Both the position numbers and the translations under genes were made by a program. DNA of 43,718 bases from Bacillota bacterium (GTDB lineage: Bacteria > Bacillota > Clostridia > Christensenellales > Aristaeellaceae), in NCBI GenBank assembly GCA_963169565.1, contig CAUJDI010000029.1:1-43718 (forward strand). Direction: 5' to 3'. The notes under the pieces are model-generated. The model ran no database searches, was not told the DNA's origin, and saw nothing but the letters and a program-made list of their open reading frames with translations. This document shows positions 38,335 to 43,718 of the stretch, piece after piece. Each line of letters starts with the position of its first letter. The first letter of the stretch is position 1.

Positions 38335-40701
38335 TTAAGGAGCTGAGATGTTCTCTTTTCTGACAAAGCCGCGGATCGGCTGGCCGTTGAACGTGGTTTC
38401 GATATACGCCCAGCGGTTGGAGAAAGTCTCATAAGCCAGCAGGGTCACTTCGGTACCGGCGGGGATTCTGTAAATCATCACAGGCTGGATGATGGGGTCG
38501 TCATTCAGCGGGGCGTCAGCCACGGTCCTGACCGTCTGGTAGCTGAAGGCAAGTTCAGGGACGTCAAGGCTAGAAGGCAGCGCGCTTTTCTTGATATACC
38601 CGATGCGGTAGAGGTTGTTGCTCAGCCCGTAGCCGATAAGCGCCCAGTCGCCCTGGGCGCCCCAGAGACGCAGCCGCCCGCCGCCGACGGCCGCCTTGCC
38701 GCTTGCCGCGCGGTAGTATTCGGTGCCCGGGCCTGAGTAGACGGGTTGGGCGCTTCCGGACATGGAGAAGGACTGGAAGGCCGGCAGGACGAAAGTATCA
38801 ACAATGGTGGAAGGATCGCGGAATGTGAACTTGACCTGCGCGGGTGTCGCGACGCCCTGGGGGCTTACGGTCACAGTGACGCTTGAGGGGCCTGACAGAA
38901 CGTACCCTGCGGGGACCAGGCTCTTGTCTGCCGTGACCTTGTTGGGCGCGGAGGAGGATACCAGTGCGGATGTCTGGTGGAGGAGCGAACCGTTCTGGTC
39001 CTGGTAGATGACCGGGACGTTGACCGAGACCGGCGGCGCCGGCGGGGCATAAGTGAAGACCACCTGCACCGGGCTGATGCTGCCGTCCGGATACACGGTG
39101 ACCTGAACGGAGCGGGGGCCTTGCAGCACGTAGCCCGCGGGTGCGCGGCCGTCATTGGCGGTGATGGTGTGCGTTCCCTGCTGGAGAGTACGCGTTTCCG
39201 TGAACAGGGTCGCGCCGCCGCTGTCCCTGTAGAGAATGTTGAGGAAAGCGGTAACAGGTCTGGCGTAGAGGAAGATCACCCTGTTCTGGGAGATCGTGCC
39301 GTTTGCGTAGACCGTCACCTGCACGCTGCGCGCGCCCTGCAGCACGTACCCGGCCGGCACTCTTCCATCATTGGCGGTGATGGTGTGTGTCCCCTGACCG
39401 AGCGCTTTTGATTCCGTAAAAAGGGTGCTGCCCTGGGTGTCGCGGTATTCAATGCCCAGGTAAGCTGTCACCGGGGGGGAATAGATGAAGATCACCTGGT
39501 TCTGGGATGCCGTGCCGTTGGCGTATACCGTGACATTCACGCTGCGGGCGCCTTGGAGAACGTAGCCTGAGGGGACACGGCTGTCGTCAGCTGTGAGGGT
39601 ATGGGTCCCCTGGGGAAGCGTTCTCGTCTCGTTATACAGCGTGACGCCCGCGTTGCTGCGGTAGAGCACCTGAACGTTTGCCCAGGAAACGGCCCTGTAG
39701 GTGAAGACGATGCTGCCGGGGTAGGCGAATCCCTGGTCGCTGACGTACACTGCCACGCTGCGCGAGGAGGTCAGCGACATGCCGGCGGGGACCCGGCTGT
39801 CATCCGCCGTGACGGTCGAATAACCCGGCTGGAGGACCCTTCTCTCTGTATACAGCTCACCCCCCGTTTCGCTCCTGTAGCTGATGATCACCTCAGCGCC
39901 GATGGGACGGGGCGTCTGGACAACAGACTGGGTCAGGATAAAGTTCACCGCTTCCGGCGCGGCCGTGCCAATGGAAGAGACGATGACGACCGCATCGGTC
40001 GCGCCTGAGAGCGCATATCCGGCGGGGATCCTGCCCGCGTCTGCGCGCACAAGGTGCGTTCCCTGTGGAAGCATGCGGTATTCGCTGGCGAGTACCTGGT
40101 TGAAGACGTTGCGGTAGTATACCGGCACCACGGCCTGCACCGCGGGTGCGGGCGTCGCTTGCTGGTAGAGAGGCTCATAGCTGAAGATGACCCCGCTGGG
40201 GACGGCCTTTCCGGCGGCGTCAACGAAAACATAGACGCTTCTTGTGCTGATCAGGCGATACCCCGGAACGAGGACGTCATCCGCTGTGACCACGTTCTGC
40301 CTCGGCTTGACCGGAACGTCCACGGCCCTGAGCAGCTGGCCCTGCGCGGTCCTGTACTGCGCCGTGATATAGTACTGCGCCCCGACCGGTACGGGCGTGG
40401 CATACGGGAAGAATCTGACCAGCCCGTTGCTGACATAGGCGAGGCTTCCGTCAGGCAAAAGGATCTCATACCATCCGGTCGAGGTCTGCCCTGTCGTCTG
40501 GAACAGCTGGCCTGAGGAGGCTTTCCCGATAATGGGATAGTTTATGCTGCCGCCGCTGCGCAGGTTCACGCTGCCGGTGCCGATGACTGTGACTTCGCCG
40601 ATGATGACCGTTCCGTCGGCGAAAGCCGAAAGAGACAGCAGCCCAGTCAGCAGCGTCACCAAAAGCAGCAGGGCGATCGGTTTTGTCAGGATCTTTTTCA
40701 T
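38335..40701 (-). CDS. Secreted SH3b / MucBP-like repeat surface protein
   Basis: A 788-residue exported protein. The signal peptide ends near AFA-DG (about residue 28). Residues about 33-98 form an SH3b domain (VTVIGTGSVNLRSGGSINYP). Seven MucBP-like repeats of about 70-80 residues follow (about 108-630), each with the pattern YRD..G..L, a QGTHTITANDGRVPAGYVLQG core and VTVYANGT...VIFIY. Two more SH3-like segments close the protein (about 650-788; QPVYSGPGTEYYRAASGKAA, YRIPAGTEVTLLAYETF). There is no LPXTG motif or C-terminal helix, so attachment is probably non-covalent through SH3-cell wall contacts. The ATG at 40701 has GAGGAG seven bases upstream. A mucin- or wall-binding role is inferred from domain type only. 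Confidence 0.82.
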   Translation of the reverse strand: MKKILTKPIALLLLVTLLTGLLSLSAFADGTVIIGEVTVIGTGSVNLRSGGSINYPIIGKASSGQLFQTTGQTSTGWYEILLPDGSLAYVSNGLVRFFPYATPVPVGAQYYITAQYRTAQGQLLRAVDVPVKPRQNVVTADDVLVPGYRLISTRSVYVFVDAAGKAVPSGVIFSYEPLYQQATPAPAVQAVVPVYYRNVFNQVLASEYRMLPQGTHLVRADAGRIPAGYALSGATDAVVIVSSIGTAAPEAVNFILTQSVVQTPRPIGAEVIISYRSETGGELYTERRVLQPGYSTVTADDSRVPAGMSLTSSRSVAVYVSDQGFAYPGSIVFTYRAVSWANVQVLYRSNAGVTLYNETRTLPQGTHTLTADDSRVPSGYVLQGARSVNVTVYANGTASQNQVIFIYSPPVTAYLGIEYRDTQGSTLFTESKALGQGTHTITANDGRVPAGYVLQGARSVQVTVYANGTISQNRVIFLYARPVTAFLNILYRDSGGATLFTETRTLQQGTHTITANDGRAPAGYVLQGPRSVQVTVYPDGSISPVQVVFTYAPPAPPVSVNVPVIYQDQNGSLLHQTSALVSSSAPNKVTADKSLVPAGYVLSGPSSVTVTVSPQGVATPAQVKFTFRDPSTIVDTFVLPAFQSFSMSGSAQPVYSGPGTEYYRAASGKAAVGGGRLRLWGAQGDWALIGYGLSNNLYRIGYIKKSALPSSLDVPELAFSYQTVRTVADAPLNDDPIIQPVMIYRIPAGTEVTLLAYETFSNRWAYIETTFNGQPIRGFVRKENISAP
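38812..40380 (-). repeat. Seven tandem MucBP-like coding repeats of about 210-240 bases
   Basis: The repeats lie inside the surface-protein gene. The three central copies (about residues 340-558) are nearly identical in the QGTHTITANDGR.PAGYVLQG core, while the outer copies diverge, indicating recent internal duplication. Copy edges are approximate because they are set from the protein. Confidence 0.75.
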
Positions 40702-40751
40702 CTTGGTACTCCTCTGTCATGCCTTTTCCGGCTGGTTCTTTTTCCTGTATG

Positions 40752-40757
40752 ATTATA
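40752..40757 (-). promoter_or_regulatory. -10 element for the surface-protein gene
   Basis: A perfect TATAAT on the minus strand lies about 50 bases before the start codon. The -35 region (GGGTTA at the 17-base position) is poor. The promoter is divergent to that of queH. Confidence 0.5.
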
Positions 40758-40784
40758 ACCATCTGCCCGGTGCTTAACCCGGCA

Positions 40785-40793
40785 TGGTATAAT
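40785..40793 (+). promoter_or_regulatory. Extended -10 promoter of queH
   Basis: TGG-TATAAT is a perfect extended -10 element. Because the hexamer overlaps the ATG at 40792, that codon would not be transcribed usefully, which supports the GTG at 40819 as the gene start. Confidence 0.65.
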
Positions 40794-40818
40794 GGAAGAA
40801 AACGGGAGGCGGCAATCG

Positions 40819-41469
40819 GTGCGGGGGAAAAACGGCTTTGACAGCCAGATGCAGGAGATCATCCTCGGGATGGACGGGAGCGAACCAAAGCCCCTGCTGC
40901 TTCTGCACGTCTGCTGTGCGCCGTGTTCAAGCGCCGTGCTTGAACGCCTGGCGGGGGTTTTCCGCATCATCGCCTGCTTCGACAACCCCAACATCGACAG
41001 CGCTACTGAACATGATCTGCGGGCCGGCGAGACCCTTCGCTTGACGGAGTTGACCGGTTGGGCGGAGCAGGTCATCGTCACCCCCTATGATCCCACTATC
41101 TTCAGGACCTCTGTCCGGGGGCTGGAAGGGGAACCGGAGGGCGGGGCGCGCTGCGCGGTGTGTTACCGCCTGCGACTCGCCCGCTCTGCCCAAAAGGCCG
41201 CGGAACTGGGCTGCAGCTTCTTCACCTCCACCCTGACGCTCAGCCCCAGGAAGGACGCTGCGCTGCTGAACGAACTTGGGCGGGAGGCGGGGGAGGCGGC
41301 CGGCGTCAGGTTTCTGCCAAGTGATTTCAAGAAAAGGGGAGGATACCAGCGCTCCATTCTCCTGAGCCGGCAGTTTGGCCTCTACCGCCAGGATTACTGC
41401 GGCTGCGCCTTTTCCAGAAAGCACCCGCCGGATCCTGAAGGGGAAGGACCGAAGATTTTCCCTTCCTGA
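40819..41469 (+). CDS. queH: Epoxyqueuosine reductase QueH
   Basis: A 216-residue cytoplasmic protein of the QueH (DUF208) family, which makes queuosine from epoxyqueuosine in tRNA. The conserved cysteines are present: C32, C33 and C36 in HVCCAPC, the pair in RCAVCYRLRL, and the pair in QDYCGCAF, which bind the iron-sulfur cluster and metal. Other family blocks are FDNPNI-type ACFDNPNID, FFTSTLTLSP and FKKRGGYQRSI. The GTG at 40819 lies nine bases after GGGAGG and below a perfect extended -10. No other queuosine gene is nearby, so it appears to be a single-gene unit ending at a shared convergent terminator. Confidence 0.92.
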   Translation: MRGKNGFDSQMQEIILGMDGSEPKPLLLLHVCCAPCSSAVLERLAGVFRIIACFDNPNIDSATEHDLRAGETLRLTELTGWAEQVIVTPYDPTIFRTSVRGLEGEPEGGARCAVCYRLRLARSAQKAAELGCSFFTSTLTLSPRKDAALLNELGREAGEAAGVRFLPSDFKKRGGYQRSILLSRQFGLYRQDYCGCAFSRKHPPDPEGEGPKIFPS

Positions 41470-41472
41470 AAA

Positions 41473-41497
41473 GAAAACGGACGGCAAGCCCGTTTTC
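41473..41497. terminator. Bidirectional terminator between queH and the DUF2804 gene
   Basis: GAAAACGG (41473-41480) and CCGTTTTC (41490-41497) form an eight-base-pair stem with a nine-base loop in the 37-base gap between two convergent genes. On the minus strand it continues into TTTTC; on the plus strand the T-run is within the stem. Confidence 0.65.
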
Positions 41498-41506
41498 CTG
41501 CATCCC

Positions 41507-42544
41507 CTACCATCTGTTGGACACCTTTTCAAGGAACCCTGTCAGGCCCTTGACGTCAAGTTTCCTGCCGTCGTCCAGCACCGCCGTGCCGGTGAACCGG
41601 CCGAAGACCTGATGCTGCAGGGATGCCAACAGCAGGAAGTCGATGTGACTGCTGCGATCAAGCAGGGGTTCAAACTGCAGATCGAGCCGCCCCGCATCAT
41701 CCCTGACCCTCCAGCCGCCCGGATCATCCTCATTTGATCCCTTCCCCGGGACGTCAAAGGTGACCCCAGCCAGCTTATGTGCGATACCTTCATAGAACAG
41801 CATGTTTTCCGTCGCCCTGGACAGGTCTCCGAAACCGTATCCCAGGTTCATACCGAACGCTTTGCCCCCGATGACTCCGGAAGCGGAACCCCAGTACCAG
41901 GTGCCGCAGTAGGGCCACACACCCCGTCCCCAATCCAGTACACCGAAGGACGCTGAGGGCGAAAAGAGATACTCGCGGTGCGCAAAGATGACCCGGCCCT
42001 CCGCCGGCATGCAGTTGATCTTCCGGTTGTAATAAAAGAGCTTCGGCTTCTTCTCATAAGGCGTCACGATGACCATGCTGTCCGCCTTTTTTTCTTCCAA
42101 TTCTATGTCAAACAGGAGCGGCCTGCCCGCCCCGCCGAAGTCATACATGTGCCCGTACAGCTGCCGTCTTCCCCTCTCCTTGCGGAAGGTCAGCTCGTAG
42201 TTTTTCCCGACGGCGCGGGTCACCCCGTCCCCCGACGCAGGGGGAAGGCCCCTTTTTCCCATGGGAAAGAGGACCATCCTTGTCGCGGTGCGCTGTTCCT
42301 TTTGCTCAAGATCAAGCAGGCTGATGCTGTCAAGCCCCATATAACCGTTGTCCGCGACCGTCAGCGCCAGCGCCGCGGCGTCATTCATGACCAGATAGTA
42401 GTCCCACTCCTTGATGCGCCATTTGGAAGCCTTGATCCTGCTTCGATCATAGGTTTTCAATGGGCTTACGGCATAGCCTGTCTCGCTGAGCAGCCCTTCC
42501 CTCGTGTGCAGCGGTCCTTCAGTCAGGATCCTTTGCTGGTTCAT
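41507..42544 (-). CDS. DUF2804 family protein
   Basis: A 345-residue soluble protein of the DUF2804 family, whose members have no proven activity. Recognisable blocks are LPLKTYDRS-like VSPLKTYDRS, KEWDYYLVMND, GVLDWGRGVWPYCGTWYWGSASG, FGMNLGYGFGD and the C-terminal HQVFGRFTGTAVLDDG. The lipocalin-like beta content and the tryptophan-rich centre suggest binding of a hydrophobic ligand, but this is only impression. The ATG at 42544 lies four bases after GGGAGG; an earlier ATG at 42589 lies within the promoter and is rejected. The gene is transcribed alone, divergent from the MEMO1-like gene and convergent with queH. Confidence 0.8.
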   Translation of the reverse strand: MNQQRILTEGPLHTREGLLSETGYAVSPLKTYDRSRIKASKWRIKEWDYYLVMNDAAALALTVADNGYMGLDSISLLDLEQKEQRTATRMVLFPMGKRGLPPASGDGVTRAVGKNYELTFRKERGRRQLYGHMYDFGGAGRPLLFDIELEEKKADSMVIVTPYEKKPKLFYYNRKINCMPAEGRVIFAHREYLFSPSASFGVLDWGRGVWPYCGTWYWGSASGVIGGKAFGMNLGYGFGDLSRATENMLFYEGIAHKLAGVTFDVPGKGSNEDDPGGWRVRDDAGRLDLQFEPLLDRSSHIDFLLLASLQHQVFGRFTGTAVLDDGRKLDVKGLTGFLEKVSNRW

Positions 42545-42560
42545 ACGCCCTCCCGGGCTC

Positions 42561-42589
42561 AGTATAAGCATTATGTGGTTTTTGGTCAA
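42561..42589 (-). promoter_or_regulatory. Promoter of the DUF2804 gene
   Basis: TTGACC (42589-42584), a 17-base spacer and TATACT (42566-42561) each match consensus at five of six positions. The -35 overlaps that of the divergent promoter on the other strand. Confidence 0.7.
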
Positions 42590-42602
42590 ACCTGAGCCGA
42601 AG

Positions 42603-42611
42603 TGGTATAAT
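42603..42611 (+). promoter_or_regulatory. Extended -10 promoter of the MEMO1-like gene
   Basis: TGG-TATAAT is a perfect extended -10, the same sequence as before queH. A weak TTGGTC lies 18 bases upstream. The start codon is 25 bases downstream. Confidence 0.65.
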
Positions 42612-42635
42612 CAGAAAGAGGAAGGAAGTGACAGA

Positions 42636-43484
42636 ATGGCAGTCATCGGCGGCATCATGATGCCTCATCCGCCGCTGTTGGTCCCCCAGGTGGGGCGCGG
42701 CGGGGAAAAACAGATCTTAAAAACTTCATCCGCCTGCCGGGAGGCCTGCGGCTGGCTGTTGGGCGGAAAGCCCGACGCCCTGGTCATCGTCTCCCCGCAC
42801 AGCGTGGGGTACGTCGATTCCCTGCATCTGTCAACCGGTAAAAACGCATCGGGCAGTTTCGCGCACTTCGGCGCGCCGGAGGCAGCGTTCAGTGTGGAAT
42901 ACTGCCAAACCCTCAGGACGGAGATCCTCAGGGCTGCCGATACGGCCGGGCTTCGCGCCGACGCGTCACCGGAGAGGGACCCCGCGCTTGATCACGGCAC
43001 GATGGTGCCGCTTTACTTCTTAAGCCAGGCGGTGGGCTGGCCGCCGCCCCTGGGCGTCGTGCGCGCCGGATTGTCCGGCTTGTCCTATGCCGACCACTAC
43101 CGACTGGGCATGTGCGTCCGCGACGCGGCCGACAGGCTTGACCTCAGGGTCGGTATCCTCGCCAGCGGGGACCTTTCGCATTATCTCCGGGAAGACGGGC
43201 CGTATGGCTTTCGCCCCGAGGGGCCGCAGTATGACCTGAAACTGATGGACATCATGGGCCGGGCGGCATTCGGCGAACTGCTTGGGATGGATGAAGAGTT
43301 CTGCGACCGCGCGGGGGAGTGCGGACAGCGCAGTTTCCTCATCCTGGCAGGCGCGCTTGACGGGCAGGAGGTCGAAGCGAATATCCTGTCCTATGAAGGA
43401 AGTACCGGCGTGGGATATGGAGTGGGCATTTTCCGGCCGGCCGGCACGGACGCGGGCCGCAGTTTCCTGAAGGGAGGGGTATAG
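42636..43484 (+). CDS. MEMO1/LigB-like protein of the AmmeMemoRadiSam system
   Basis: A 282-residue protein resembling the class III extradiol dioxygenase (LigB) fold of MEMO1-type proteins. It begins AVIGGIMMPHPPLLVPQVG, has VIVSPHS, LDHGTMVPLYFLSQ, and ILASGDLSHYLREDGPYGF, where the histidines and aspartates correspond to the family metal-site region. In many bacteria this domain is fused to an AMMECR1 domain; here the AMMECR1 part is a separate gene starting two bases after the stop, in a different frame. A radical SAM gene would be expected next, beyond the window. The ATG at 42636 has GAAGGAAG; the longer frame runs back through the promoter. The system's chemistry is not established. 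Confidence 0.83.
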   Translation: MAVIGGIMMPHPPLLVPQVGRGGEKQILKTSSACREACGWLLGGKPDALVIVSPHSVGYVDSLHLSTGKNASGSFAHFGAPEAAFSVEYCQTLRTEILRAADTAGLRADASPERDPALDHGTMVPLYFLSQAVGWPPPLGVVRAGLSGLSYADHYRLGMCVRDAADRLDLRVGILASGDLSHYLREDGPYGFRPEGPQYDLKLMDIMGRAAFGELLGMDEEFCDRAGECGQRSFLILAGALDGQEVEANILSYEGSTGVGYGVGIFRPAGTDAGRSFLKGGV

Positions 43485-43485
43485 G

Positions 43486-43718
43486 ATGGACGTACCCAGC
43501 CGGGACATATACGTAAGCCTGGCGATGATGTCCTGCGAGCACTATCTCAAAACCCGAAAATTGATGGACCGGCCGAAAGATCTTCCGGACGAACTGGTCC
43601 GTTCACGCGCGGGGTGCTTTGTGAGCCTGCACAAACACGGCAGACTGCGCGGCTGTATCGGTACGATCTCGCCCGTTCAGGCCTGCCTGGCGGATGAGAT
43701 CATCTCAAACGCCGTCAG
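43486..43718 (+). CDS. AMMECR1-domain protein (AmmeMemoRadiSam system), partial at window edge
   Basis: The first 77 residues of an AMMECR1-domain protein, cut by the right edge. The hallmark segment RAGCFVSLHKHGRLRGCIGT is plain, following a short helical lead SCEHYLKTRKLMDRP. The ATG at 43486 is one base after the MEMO1-like stop and has GGGAGGGG six bases upstream. The two are clearly cotranscribed. The length and any fused radical SAM domain cannot be seen. Confidence 0.85.
   Translation, partial: MDVPSRDIYVSLAMMSCEHYLKTRKLMDRPKDLPDELVRSRAGCFVSLHKHGRLRGCIGTISPVQACLADEIISNAV

Noticed and set aside
38812-40380. Regular repeats that might be a CRISPR or other non-coding array
   Set aside because: The period is about 210-240 bases, the copies are diverged and in frame, and they encode MucBP-like domains.
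40792-40818. ATG at 40792 as the start of queH
   Set aside because: It lies within a perfect TATAAT -10 hexamer and has no ribosome binding site, whereas the GTG at 40819 has GGGAGG nine bases upstream.

Overview
The window looks like a chromosomal segment of a GC-rich, carbohydrate-degrading member of the Clostridia. The signs are strong AGGAGG-type ribosome binding sites, frequent GTG and TTG starts, AT-rich sigma-A promoters (several with an extended TGG-TATAAT -10), LplB/YtcP-type sugar importers, and many glycoside hydrolases. A Christensenellales-like gut or rumen lineage is my guess only; there is no rRNA, tRNA or marker gene to fix it. I see no phage, transposon, CRISPR or tRNA features.

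Layout. (1) 1-3169, plus strand: the tail of an unknown gene, an M55 D-aminopeptidase, an SLC13-type transporter and a TIM-barrel isomerase/epimerase form one tightly overlapped operon. (2) 3377-7272, plus strand: an aldouronate-type sugar importer (binding protein plus two permeases) with its own promoter, palindromic operator candidate and terminator. (3) 7285-17610: a UroD-like protein diverges from a GH3 beta-xylosidase/beta-glucosidase and an AraC regulator. These converge on a metallo-beta-lactamase-fold hydrolase, a large GH2 enzyme and a GH67 alpha-glucuronidase on the minus strand. (4) 33700 down to 17707, minus strand: one long operon of ten genes. It encodes a giant binding protein with two carbohydrate-binding-like domains, two permeases, an NHL/TPR membrane protein, a YIP1-type membrane protein, a membrane-anchored DUF5696 protein, two more permeases, a second binding protein, a GH5 lipoprotein and a secreted CBM22-GH10 xylanase. 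(5) 33705-38252, minus strand: GH65 phosphorylase, glucose-6-phosphate dehydrogenase and a KynB-like cyclase. (6) 38283-43718: a secreted SH3/MucBP-repeat protein, QueH, a DUF2804 protein, and a MEMO1-like plus AMMECR1-like pair running off the edge.

How it fits together. Regions 2-4 make a coherent glucuronoxylan-utilisation locus. Secreted GH10 (and GH5) cut the polymer, the importers carry aldouronates and other oligosaccharides in, and GH67, GH3 and GH2, none of which has a signal peptide, finish hydrolysis in the cytoplasm. No ABC ATPase is encoded beside any of the six permeases, so a shared MsmK-type ATPase elsewhere is expected. The least understood part is the twin-importer/DUF5696/YIP1/NHL operon, which looks like an undescribed envelope-anchored glycan capture and uptake machine. 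It has a strong TTGACA promoter with a LacI-type palindrome at its start site, and an unusual start region for its first gene (an ATT codon behind a perfect Shine-Dalgarno, or a frameshift in a C4 run).
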